NCBI RefSeq assembly: GCF_008365375.1 | Contig: NZ_QOKW01000020.1 | Location: forward strand, 1-64,000 | DNA from: Roseomonas genomospecies 6 | GTDB taxonomy: Bacteria > Pseudomonadota > Alphaproteobacteria > Azospirillales > Azospirillaceae | Reading direction: 5' to 3' | Length of the DNA: 64,000 bases | In this document: positions 36,017 through 44,231 of the stretch, in pieces | How positions within the stretch are numbered: the first letter of the stretch is position 1 | How the letters are laid out: each line of letters begins with the position of its first letter | Made by a program: the position numbers and the translations under genes | Notes under the pieces: model-generated | Database searches by the model: none | The model's input: the letters and a program-made list of their open reading frames with translations, nothing else | Told to the model about the DNA's origin: nothing

Positions 36017-37078
36017 CTACCATTTCGTCACATCGAGTGCCTTTCCGACGTCCTTGATTCCGTCATCGATGCCCTTCTCGACCTGATCCCAACTGTCATC
36101 GATCGCCTTCCAGGCGTCTGAAGCGGTATCGTTGATCCAATCCCACGTATCCATTGCGGCGTCTTCCATCCAAGAAGCCGATATGTCGGCAAGGTTCTCG
36201 ACCCAGCCGAAGCCCTCGCCGGTGAGATCGGTGAATTCCTTCCAGAAGTAGTCGATGTAGCCTTGCCAGGAGATTTTGAAATCGTCCGGCTTGAAAACCG
36301 CGCCGGTCCCGTTGCACAGCAAACCGGTGGCCCCGTCGGCGATCACGATGGGAGTGCCGCCGCTCGTCGATTGCGAGCGGAACACCAGATTGCCCAGATC
36401 CGTCTCTGCGACCGACCACGCTTGCGCAGCGTAGTTGGCGAAGGTGGTCACGAGGTCGTTCCCTGCGGTAACGCTGGTCGAGGCACCGGTGACCAGGTTG
36501 CCGTCGGACCGCTCCAGGGGGGGTTCCTTCATGTCGGAATTCTGTCTGGTCCAAACCGTGCCCGTGCCGGCAAGGACGCAATGGCAGGTCGTCCCCTTGA
36601 AGAAGCCCAATTTTCCGGTGCTGGTCTGGGACAGGTACCAGCTCGACTTGGTGCCGTTCATGGAGGGGACCGTGTAGGGGGCGCCGACCGGGCTCCCGGC
36701 ATCGGTGGATGCCTTGTCCGTCTCCAGCACATCGCCCGAGGGCATCGTGGCGATGCCGCCCTTGTCGAGGACGCCGAAGCCGACGCCGCTGTAGGGCCTG
36801 ATCGCCACCATCGACCCTTTGATGTCCTTGTCGTTGTAATCGTCGGGGATCGCGACGAACATCCACGGATTCAAGCCGACATCGGCGTCCGCGGCTGTGA
36901 ATGGCTTTTTGTTGTAGTTGTAGTATTGGAAGGTCTTGGCATAGTCGACGACTCCCTGCCAATTCTGGGCCTTCAACAGGTTGCTGACAGCAGCGATGTC
37001 GCTCTGATCACCCATGTCATTGACGGTTTTGAGAAACGCCTCGCTGTTGTCAACACCGGTCTGAGTGGCGGCCGCCAT
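36017..37078 (-). CDS. uncharacterised 353-aa protein of a two-gene module
   Basis: A soluble, Gly/Thr/Asp/Trp-rich acidic protein, less GC-rich than its surroundings. The start ATG (MAAATQTGVDN) has AGGAGA upstream. The N-terminal 60 residues look helical (FLKTVNDMGDQSDIAAVSNL), the middle part is beta-rich with many Gly-Thr-Ser turns, and the last 80 residues form a Trp/Asp-rich amphipathic series (WMEDAAMDTWDWINDTASDA, then DSWDQVEKGIDDGIKDVGKA). No signal peptide. The architecture recalls secreted or effector-type proteins with an amphipathic tail, but I know no family. It is the first gene of the pair with the 391-aa protein. Confidence 0.75.
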   Translation of the reverse strand: MAAATQTGVDNSEAFLKTVNDMGDQSDIAAVSNLLKAQNWQGVVDYAKTFQYYNYNKKPFTAADADVGLNPWMFVAIPDDYNDKDIKGSMVAIRPYSGVGFGVLDKGGIATMPSGDVLETDKASTDAGSPVGAPYTVPSMNGTKSSWYLSQTSTGKLGFFKGTTCHCVLAGTGTVWTRQNSDMKEPPLERSDGNLVTGASTSVTAGNDLVTTFANYAAQAWSVAETDLGNLVFRSQSTSGGTPIVIADGATGLLCNGTGAVFKPDDFKISWQGYIDYFWKEFTDLTGEGFGWVENLADISASWMEDAAMDTWDWINDTASDAWKAIDDSWDQVEKGIDDGIKDVGKALDVTKW

Positions 37079-37504
37079 GAGAGTCTCCTGAATCTATCGG
37101 TTGATGAATGTTTGTCGAGAACCCCGGATACGGTGGGCGCGTGCGAGCGTCGGATCGCCGCGGTTTGTCACTCCAGGCCTGCACCGATCGTTCGCAGGCG
37201 ATTGACCTGCCGGCCTCGAACCGGAGCCATAAGGATTTTATGTAACCAGCATACATCACAACAAAGACGATGATCAACCCAGGGAAACAATTACAGAACA
37301 GCAATAAACTGCGGGTGATATGTTTAAACAGTCAAATCTACTACCGGTTGACATACCGGGAGGGGATAAGAATTCTCCCGGATCATGAGGAAACCAAACG
37401 CGCCGGCTCCCACGCGGCGTCCAGCGGAGCATTGAAAATTCACACAGCGGAGCTGTAGGGCAGGTTCGCCTCGGACCGTACCGTCCGGGATGCGTCGCAC
37501 CGGG
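37079..37504. other. AT-rich intergenic region between rdrB and the 353-aa gene
   Basis: About 425 bp with markedly lower GC between 37200 and 37390. It separates the RADAR operon from the two-gene module, both on the minus strand. It holds the promoter candidate listed next. An open frame over 37050-37304 with a hydrophobic start is possible but lacks a convincing initiation site. Confidence 0.5.
37235..37264 (-). promoter_or_regulatory. promoter candidate for the two-gene module
   Basis: On the minus strand TTGTTG, 18 bp, TAAAAT, about 155 nt before the ATG of the 353-aa gene, within the AT-rich block. A TTGTGA hexamer at 15-bp spacing overlaps it. Judged by eye only. Confidence 0.35.
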
Positions 37505-40099
37505 TCAGCGGTCCCGTCCCGGGAGCATGCCCGGCCAAGACGCGGGACGGTAGCGGATTTCGGCATGGGCCTGATCGAACACGGCGATGCCGACAAGGCG
37601 CAGCCGGTCGATCCAGGTCTCGACATCCCATTGCGACAGCGCGAAGCGCTCCCGTGCGGCATGGGCCACCAACCGGTGCTCGGTGGCGATGGTGGTGGGA
37701 AAGACGCCTGGATCGTCGGTGTTCAGACACAGCTTGACGGGTCCCTTGCGCAGGCCGAAGCGGTTGAACGGTCCACCCGGCCCCAGCAGATCGGGATGCG
37801 GCGGATGCCAGCGCAGACAGGGATGCTCCGCCAGATCGGCGATGCGCCCGATGAAGACGTTTGAAGACGGGCAAGCCTCGATCACGATACCCCTGGCGTC
37901 GTATTCCGTCATCAACTGGTCCTGGAGCGCCTCCACGAAGTCGAGGTCGTGCGGGCTGAAACAGTCGCGCTCGTCCTCCGGCGGTCCGTCCTCGCCCAGC
38001 AGGACGGTGATCCGTTGCGCCCTGTTCGGCCGGCGCTGGTACAGATAGTCCATGAATTCACGATGGGCCGGATCGCGGGAGTCGGTGGCGGTGCGTGCGT
38101 CGGGGACCCAGTAGCGGGCATCGCTCAGGCTGGGACTGTCCGCCCACAGCCCCAGCGCGATGGCACAGTTGCGGCGCCACCCCCAGGCCCGGTGGTGGAT
38201 TTCCGGGTCCCGGTCGGACAGGCCGAGGCGCCCGGCGTAATACGCGATGCGGCGCTCCAGGCCGGGCAGGACGCCGCCCGCCGCCGCCAGCCCTCGCGAC
38301 AGCGTTGTCGCGTGGTGCCACAGCCAGACGAGGTTGTCGAAATGCGTTTCCAGCGGCACGAAGGCCCGGCCCTGCCGCTCGGCCCAGGCGCGCGGCTGAA
38401 GCCCGAGCGCCAGCGCATGCCCGACGCGGTCGCCCGGCCCCATGTTGCAGAAGCGCACGGTTTCGTCGAGGTGGCGCAGCCCTCCCACGATGTGGTCGAA
38501 ATCCTCTCCGGCGTGGATGCTGAGCGAACGCCGACCGGCCAGCCGCTCCCCACGGTCCAATTGGATCAGCGGCTTCTCGCGCAGCCAACGCAAGGCAGGG
38601 GCGAACAGCTCGATCGGTTCGTCGTTCTCGTTGCCGGCGACGTCGAAGCTGCGGACGCGGCTGGTCATTTCCTGGCACACTTGGCGCCCGGCCACCATCG
38701 CCGCCGTCTCCTGGAATTCCGGAATGGCGAGCCGGCGGCGCAGCCTGAGGGCTTCCTGCCGGATCTCCAGGCGGCGCGCCTGAAAGCGCAGGCGCTCGTC
38801 CGCGAGGGCGGCGCGTCCGGGCGCCTTGCGGACGAAGTGGTAGGAAAGGTGATAGCGCTGCCAGGGATGGGAATCCTGGTGTTCCGTCCTGGCCGCCCCG
38901 CTCGATTCGGTGGCGTAGTGACGCAGACCGGCCCGGTCGACCCAAGTGGTCTTGATGTCGGCGCGGAACTCATGGTGTCCGATCATCCAGCGCAGCCGCC
39001 GGAACTGGTCCGCCTGCAACGTGCGCGCCCGCGAATTGAAGTACTCGACGAAAGAGTCGAGCCCAAGCCCGTGCATGATCATGGCGTCGCGCAGGGCATG
39101 CATCAGATGCACGAAACCGATCAGCGCCAGCCGGGGGATGCGCGCCGACATCGGCGTCCGGCGGTCGAGCCGGCAGATCAGTGTCGCGACCAGCAGGAAG
39201 GCGCCGCTCCAATCCCCCCGGACGGCGCGGCGGGCCGCCATGGTCAGCAGGCTGCGCCCGACCTCGCCGGGCCACGCCCCCTCCATCTCGGCGATCGCGT
39301 GGAACGACAGGGGCGCCGGCCCATCGTCGGCGAGGCCGCGGTCGAGCACGGGACCCAGGCCGTCCGCCAGTTCCCTCCATGGCTGCGCCGCCCCCGGTTC
39401 CGCCCCCGCCATAACCCAGCGGGCGATGGACGCGAACAGCATCCGGAAGGCACCGGCAAGAGCCGGCATCGGCCGTTCCAGATGCGTCTCGAACACGGCC
39501 CGGAACGTCTTGGGCAAGGCCCAGCCGGACACCGCGCCGGCACGCCCCATGGCAAATCCCATCAGCGCGTGGCCGACCGAGGTGACTCCCCCCAGATGCA
39601 CATGGTTGTCGACGTGCAGCCGGCCCGCATCGTGCCGCGGCATGCCCAGCGGGCATTGGACCTCGACCAGCGCATCCAGACTGGCGGGGGTCACTTCGCC
39701 CGTGTCCAGCCGCTCGGCGAGAAGGCTGCCGATCAGCAGCGCCGGCTCCACCTCCGCGATCAGCGCCGCGTAATCCAGCAGCCGTTCGGGTCTGGCCGTC
39801 AACCGGTCGCCGTCGAAGAACAGGAATTCGTCGGCCAGTTCGTGCAGCGCATGGAAGCGGTAGATCCCTCGCTGTACGGCCGGGCGCCCAACCCCGCCGA
39901 AGGCCCCGTCGAGCGCCGCCTCCACATCGCGATGGCGCAACTGCATCGGATCGGTCGCCAGAAGCGCCTGCGCCGCCGCATCGACCAGATCCTCCTGCTC
40001 CGCTCCGTTCCCCAGCGCCCGCAACGCCCGCATCAGCACCCGGTCGGAGCGCAGCAGGATTATGCGGGCTTGGCGGTCAAGCGGCGTGCGAAGGATCAT
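37505..40099 (-). CDS. rdrB: RADAR adenosine deaminase RdrB
   Basis: An 864-aa adenosine-deaminase-superfamily protein, the size of RdrB. Metal and catalytic motifs are in the right order: H166-x-H168 in VDNHVHLGG, H529 with E532 in SIHAGED, H561 in GDRVGHALALG, and D795-D796 in LNTDDPGVF; ACPSSNVFIG at about 742-751 is the usual penultimate motif. In characterised RADAR, RdrB forms a dodecameric shell and deaminates ATP/dATP (first described as RNA adenosine editing) during phage infection. It starts in a 4-bp overlap with rdrA. All active-site residues I can see are intact. Confidence 0.9.
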   Translation of the reverse strand: MILRTPLDRQARIILLRSDRVLMRALRALGNGAEQEDLVDAAAQALLATDPMQLRHRDVEAALDGAFGGVGRPAVQRGIYRFHALHELADEFLFFDGDRLTARPERLLDYAALIAEVEPALLIGSLLAERLDTGEVTPASLDALVEVQCPLGMPRHDAGRLHVDNHVHLGGVTSVGHALMGFAMGRAGAVSGWALPKTFRAVFETHLERPMPALAGAFRMLFASIARWVMAGAEPGAAQPWRELADGLGPVLDRGLADDGPAPLSFHAIAEMEGAWPGEVGRSLLTMAARRAVRGDWSGAFLLVATLICRLDRRTPMSARIPRLALIGFVHLMHALRDAMIMHGLGLDSFVEYFNSRARTLQADQFRRLRWMIGHHEFRADIKTTWVDRAGLRHYATESSGAARTEHQDSHPWQRYHLSYHFVRKAPGRAALADERLRFQARRLEIRQEALRLRRRLAIPEFQETAAMVAGRQVCQEMTSRVRSFDVAGNENDEPIELFAPALRWLREKPLIQLDRGERLAGRRSLSIHAGEDFDHIVGGLRHLDETVRFCNMGPGDRVGHALALGLQPRAWAERQGRAFVPLETHFDNLVWLWHHATTLSRGLAAAGGVLPGLERRIAYYAGRLGLSDRDPEIHHRAWGWRRNCAIALGLWADSPSLSDARYWVPDARTATDSRDPAHREFMDYLYQRRPNRAQRITVLLGEDGPPEDERDCFSPHDLDFVEALQDQLMTEYDARGIVIEACPSSNVFIGRIADLAEHPCLRWHPPHPDLLGPGGPFNRFGLRKGPVKLCLNTDDPGVFPTTIATEHRLVAHAARERFALSQWDVETWIDRLRLVGIAVFDQAHAEIRYRPASWPGMLPGRDR

Positions 40100-42636
40100 G
40101 ATTTGATCCAGTCAATCAGGTGATCATCCGCACCCTGCGCAGCAACTGCATTTAAAAGTCTCTCGATGGAAACATTAGATTTATTGTTATTGACACAATC
40201 ACTTATGTAATATTTTATGATTTCCGCATATTTATCTGCTTTGATGGCGTCAATGAAAGAAACAATTGATCTGTGGAGGGCATCGCTTCTGGGGCTTCTG
40301 GCGGCGGTTTCTATGAGAACCTTGTTATTCGCAAGTATGCGGCGCAAACGGTTTCCCGGCGACGGAGCGTCCCCCGGTTTGTCTGATGGCGGGCTGTTTT
40401 GAACAACCGGTGCACTCCCTGAGGTGGAACGCACCATCAAAGCCCGCGTGGCGCCGTCACTCGTTTCAAGCGTCGCAAAAAGAGGATGTGCGTTTATGGC
40501 GTGCGTGACGCTTCCCTTCACAAGCAGAGGCTTAACGTTGAAACGGAACGACGGATCGTTCTCCCACTCACCGGCCCGGGGTACAGTCGTGCGTTTCTCA
40601 AGCGCAACGCTCTGGCGGACGATGATCGGGTCACCGTCGAGCGGGCTCTTTTCAAAGCTCGCAAAGCTGTTCAACAGAACCCGGCGGCAACGATCAATGA
40701 CGTCGAAGAGCGAATCGCCGGTCAAAATGCGTCGTCGCTTCATTTGGGTGAAGACATTGAACGCCTTGTTCATGGCCTTCTGCACGAGTTGCGCGGACGG
40801 CCGGGCGCCGACATGCTTCTCCTGCCAGTTCTGCACGTTCTTGACAAACGTGATGAGGAACTCGTCCAAGCCCTCATCTCCGGCCACCGCAACGGCATCC
40901 GCCTCACCGACCTCGTCCAGAGTCTTGGTGGGAAAGGCGCGGAAGTAGGAGTGGTAGGGGGCATCGCGCAGGATGCGGGCGCAGATTCTCTCATCGTAAC
41001 GCCCCAGCAACGACGAGGTCACGATCTCGAACGCCCGCCCGAAGAAGACCAGATTGGTGGTTTGGTAGCTCGAATAGTAATTGTTGTAGCTGAACACACG
41101 GGCAAGGAACCTGGTCTCGGGATCGTTCACTCCCGCCATGTCGCCCTTCGAGAAGATCGCATCCACGCTGAACGGTTCCAGCGGGGGGAAGGCCACCAGG
41201 GTCCGCGGGAATTCATGCCCCCGCGGGATCGGGTTGTCGGACGCTCTCAATGCCTCTTCGACAACCTCCGGCCACGGGTAATCGGCTTGCTCCTGGGGCT
41301 GGCGCAGGGCATCGAGCCACACCAGATCGCGCAGCGGCCATGCCGGACGGTCGGAGAGCGCCACTTCGGCCATCCGCAGATCGGCCTGTCCACGGTGATA
41401 ATCCACCCACTTCCCGGAACTGGAACCGTAGGCGCAGATCGCCTCGACGATCCGGCGGAAACGACTGCGCACCGCCTCGTCCGTATTCTCCCGCAGGCTC
41501 CAGGCGACATCGCGGACCTGCTTCTCCAGATCGTCCGGGTTCTTCGCGTCGATGGCGCGAAGCGCTTCCACGTCGAGGATCGGCTTGGCCGTGGCGAGCA
41601 GCCATTGGATCAGGCCGCGCGTGGTGCCCGGAACGAAGGACGGATGGCTGCCCTCCTCGCCGTTGGTCCGGCGATAGATGACGTGCTTGTAGAAATCTCG
41701 GAAGGCGGTGAAACGGATCGCCCGCTCGCCCTGCTTGACGAACAGCGTGTGCCGCTCCAGCAGCTCCGGCACGGTCAGCAGCCGCGTGCGCCGATGAATG
41801 GGCAGCACCTTGTTGAGATACTGCTCCGCAAGTTCGGCAACCGGCTTGTACTTCGGCTCGGCATTGCTGTTCAGCTTCTCGTTGAACTCGCGGGCGACGA
41901 TGTGCCGGTATTGGCGGATGTCGCCGGTCACCACCGGAACGATGAGGGGGCACGCGAAATAGCGGCGGATGACGTCAAGAATTTCGAACGCCCAATGGGG
42001 AGCCATGTCGGCATCATCCACGGGCAGGACCAGCAGGTCGCAGTCCAGGGCGTGGCAGACCTCGCGGTAGTAGCGTTGCAGGTGGCGTTGCAGGCCCAGC
42101 CCGTTGCGGTGCACCAGGATGCGTTCCATGCCCGGCGCCTGGTCCTTTCCCTCCAGCGCCTCCATGCCGTGGGACACGGCCTCCAGCGCCTCGTAGTAGG
42201 ATGCCCGGTGGTCGCTGTGGTGGCGGTCGTTCCGCTCGGGTTTGCCGGAGCGCTGCTTGACCTCGTCGTGCAGTTTGGCGATCACGACATTCAGGAAGCT
42301 TTCGCCCTCGTTCAGCAGCGTCGGGTCGATCGGTTCGCAGAAATGAATCCGCCTGGCGTCGGCGTCGGGAACCTGGGATCGGAGATTCAGGATGAAAGCC
42401 GTCTTGCCGGTCCCGCGCCCGCCTTCAATGAAGATCGCGTCGTGCACCCTGGGCAGGTCCCGGCTGTCCTGCCGTTCGGTCGACCGGCAATCCCGATCCA
42501 GCGACGTCTGCGCATGGGCGAGCGACGTCAGCAGATAGCCGGTCACCTGCGCGTAGGCGTGCATCTGAAGCCGCTCGTTCGCGCCGAGGCGCTCCGCATG
42601 GTCGCCGCGGTCAACCGATATGACGATCTCAGCCAT
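40096..42636 (-). CDS. rdrA: RADAR ATPase RdrA
   Basis: An 846-aa AAA+/STAND-like ATPase. Walker A is EGGRGTGKT at 71-79 and Walker B is LLVLPVDDAD at 201-210. The remainder is a long helical C-terminal region with few recognisable motifs, as in RdrA. RdrA is known to oligomerise and act with RdrB in phage sensing or substrate delivery. The start chosen is MAEIVIS, with AAGGAAAGCGGAG upstream; an in-frame ATG 21 codons earlier is less likely. It is the first gene of the pair. No RdrC/RdrD-like small membrane accessory gene is adjacent. Confidence 0.88.
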   Translation of the reverse strand: MAEIVISVDRGDHAERLGANERLQMHAYAQVTGYLLTSLAHAQTSLDRDCRSTERQDSRDLPRVHDAIFIEGGRGTGKTAFILNLRSQVPDADARRIHFCEPIDPTLLNEGESFLNVVIAKLHDEVKQRSGKPERNDRHHSDHRASYYEALEAVSHGMEALEGKDQAPGMERILVHRNGLGLQRHLQRYYREVCHALDCDLLVLPVDDADMAPHWAFEILDVIRRYFACPLIVPVVTGDIRQYRHIVAREFNEKLNSNAEPKYKPVAELAEQYLNKVLPIHRRTRLLTVPELLERHTLFVKQGERAIRFTAFRDFYKHVIYRRTNGEEGSHPSFVPGTTRGLIQWLLATAKPILDVEALRAIDAKNPDDLEKQVRDVAWSLRENTDEAVRSRFRRIVEAICAYGSSSGKWVDYHRGQADLRMAEVALSDRPAWPLRDLVWLDALRQPQEQADYPWPEVVEEALRASDNPIPRGHEFPRTLVAFPPLEPFSVDAIFSKGDMAGVNDPETRFLARVFSYNNYYSSYQTTNLVFFGRAFEIVTSSLLGRYDERICARILRDAPYHSYFRAFPTKTLDEVGEADAVAVAGDEGLDEFLITFVKNVQNWQEKHVGARPSAQLVQKAMNKAFNVFTQMKRRRILTGDSLFDVIDRCRRVLLNSFASFEKSPLDGDPIIVRQSVALEKRTTVPRAGEWENDPSFRFNVKPLLVKGSVTHAINAHPLFATLETSDGATRALMVRSTSGSAPVVQNSPPSDKPGDAPSPGNRLRRILANNKVLIETAARSPRSDALHRSIVSFIDAIKADKYAEIIKYYISDCVNNNKSNVSIERLLNAVAAQGADDHLIDWIKS

Positions 42637-42788
42637 GCTCCGCTTTCCTTGAAAAGACCGACAACGAACATACAACCCCAGATACACCAGGGTAATCAAG
42701 GCACGGCGTTTTCCCGCGCGACTGCGTTGCAGCCATCGTCCTTACCGCACCCTGCCCCAAAACGAAACGCTTCGAAAGCGGGATCTTA

Positions 42789-42816
42789 AGAATACAACGG
42801 CATGCATCATCGCCAA
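42789..42816 (-). promoter_or_regulatory. promoter candidate for rdrAB
   Basis: On the minus strand TTGGCG, 16 bp, TATTCT, about 150 nt before the rdrA start, in the AT-richer divergent region. Judged by eye. Confidence 0.35.
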
Positions 42817-42889
42817 GCGCGATGACTTATCTTTCATACCCGAGTATGCAATAGCTTGTGATTTGGTAAATTCTACACATGCCGCGCCC

Positions 42890-42943
42890 CCTTCGGTGCG
42901 ATATATGAGAACGACTCGATCATTATTACGACTGCACCGAAGG
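42890..42943. promoter_or_regulatory. inverted repeat in front of the patatin operon
   Basis: Perfect 10-bp arms CCTTCGGTGC (42890-42899) and GCACCGAAGG (42934-42943) enclose a 34-bp AT-rich stretch with GATATATGAG and CATTATTAC. The second arm lies 46 bp before the patatin ATG. The spacing suits two half-sites for a dimeric regulator around a promoter; it could also fold as a leader hairpin. Confidence 0.4.
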
Positions 42944-42988
42944 CGGGGCTGCGCATCCTGAAATCATAACGACGATGGGGAGGGAGCG

Positions 42989-44161
42989 ATGGCGGACATT
43001 GCCGATTCGATGTCGCTGCGGGAAAGTCCGGTCAATACGCGGGACAACACGCGGGACAACGACGAACCGCTGACGGCCGGTGCCGGGTTGTGCCTGTCCG
43101 GCGGCGGCTATCGTGCCATGCTCTTCCATGTCGGTGTCCTGTGGCGGCTGTACGAGGCCGATCGTTTGAAGACGCTGGCGCGCGTGTCCAGCGTCTCCGG
43201 CGGGTCGATCACCGCTGGAATGCTCGCCCTGCGCTGGGGACGGCTGAGCTTCATCCCCACGAAGGTCCGGTCCGATTTCGAGCCCCTGGTGGTGGCGCCC
43301 CTGCGGGAACTGGCGAGCCGCACCCTCGATGCCAACGCCATCATCGGCGGCATCTTCCTGCCCGGCACCATCGCCGATCATGTCGCCCGGAACTACGACG
43401 AAACCCTCTACGGCGGCACCACGCTCCAGGACCTGCCGGACACCCCCGCGCCCCGCTTCGTCATCAACGCCACCAACGTTCAGACCGGGTCGCTCTGGCG
43501 CTTCTCGCGCCCCTACATGGGGGATTGGCAAGTCGGTCGCGTGCCCAACCCGACGCTGGCGCTGTCCACCGCGGTCGCCGCCTCGTCGGCCTTCCCGCCG
43601 GTGCTGTCGCCGCTGGTGCTGAAGATCGACCCCTCGACGATCCAGGTGGACCCGGGAGCGCCGCTGCAGCGGAAGCCCTACACGTCGCGCGTGGTGCTCA
43701 CCGACGGTGGGGTCTACGACAATCTGGGCCTGGAAACGGTCTGGAAGCGGTACGGGACGGTTTTCGTGAGCGACGGCGGGCAGAAGATGGCGCCCGAAGA
43801 CGAACCGCACGAGGATTGGGCGCGGCACTCTCTCCGGATCTTCAGCCTGACGGACAACCAGGTCCGCGCCCTGCGCAAGCGGCAGGTCGTCGGCTCCTTC
43901 TGCAACGGGACGCGGAAGGGCGCCTATTGGGGCATCCGCAGCCTATCCACGGATTTTCCCGCGGCCACGCCGCTCGCCTGCCCTGCCAAAGCCACGCAGG
44001 AGCTGGCGGCGGTGCCGACCCGGCTGGCACGCATGGACGACCGGCTTCAGGAGCGTCTCATCAACTGGGGCTATGCGGTGTGCGATCTGGCCTTGCGGTC
44101 CTACCACGAGCCGACCCTGCCGGTGCCGGACGGCTTCCCTTATCCCAAAAGCGGTGTCTGA
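42989..44161 (+). CDS. patatin-like phospholipase, first gene of a three-gene putative defence operon
   Basis: A 390-aa patatin-family lipid acyl hydrolase. The oxyanion loop is SGGGYRA (37-43), the nucleophile Ser70 lies in SVSGGS, and the catalytic Asp238 lies in TDGGVYDNLG, so the dyad is intact. There is no signal peptide, so it acts inside the cell, where it could attack membrane phospholipids. A direct repeat NTRDNTRDN occurs at residues 16-24. GGGAGGGAG precedes the ATG. The gene is divergent from rdrA across about 350 bp and lies 70 bp before the protease gene. Cytosolic patatins are established effectors in several anti-phage systems (for example CBASS), which fits the context. Confidence 0.9.
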   Translation: MADIADSMSLRESPVNTRDNTRDNDEPLTAGAGLCLSGGGYRAMLFHVGVLWRLYEADRLKTLARVSSVSGGSITAGMLALRWGRLSFIPTKVRSDFEPLVVAPLRELASRTLDANAIIGGIFLPGTIADHVARNYDETLYGGTTLQDLPDTPAPRFVINATNVQTGSLWRFSRPYMGDWQVGRVPNPTLALSTAVAASSAFPPVLSPLVLKIDPSTIQVDPGAPLQRKPYTSRVVLTDGGVYDNLGLETVWKRYGTVFVSDGGQKMAPEDEPHEDWARHSLRIFSLTDNQVRALRKRQVVGSFCNGTRKGAYWGIRSLSTDFPAATPLACPAKATQELAAVPTRLARMDDRLQERLINWGYAVCDLALRSYHEPTLPVPDGFPYPKSGV

Positions 44162-44231
44162 GCCACCGGAGCGCCGTTCCAATCCGCCGCCTTCCCCTCC
44201 GCCGCCTCCCCCTCCGCCGGAGTGAAACGCC

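Noticed and set aside
37050-37304. Minus-strand frame with a hydrophobic beginning in the rdrB/353-aa intergenic region
   Set aside because: No ribosome site, a TTG start, an Arg/Ser-rich tail, and it runs into the next gene's start; the region reads better as a promoter.
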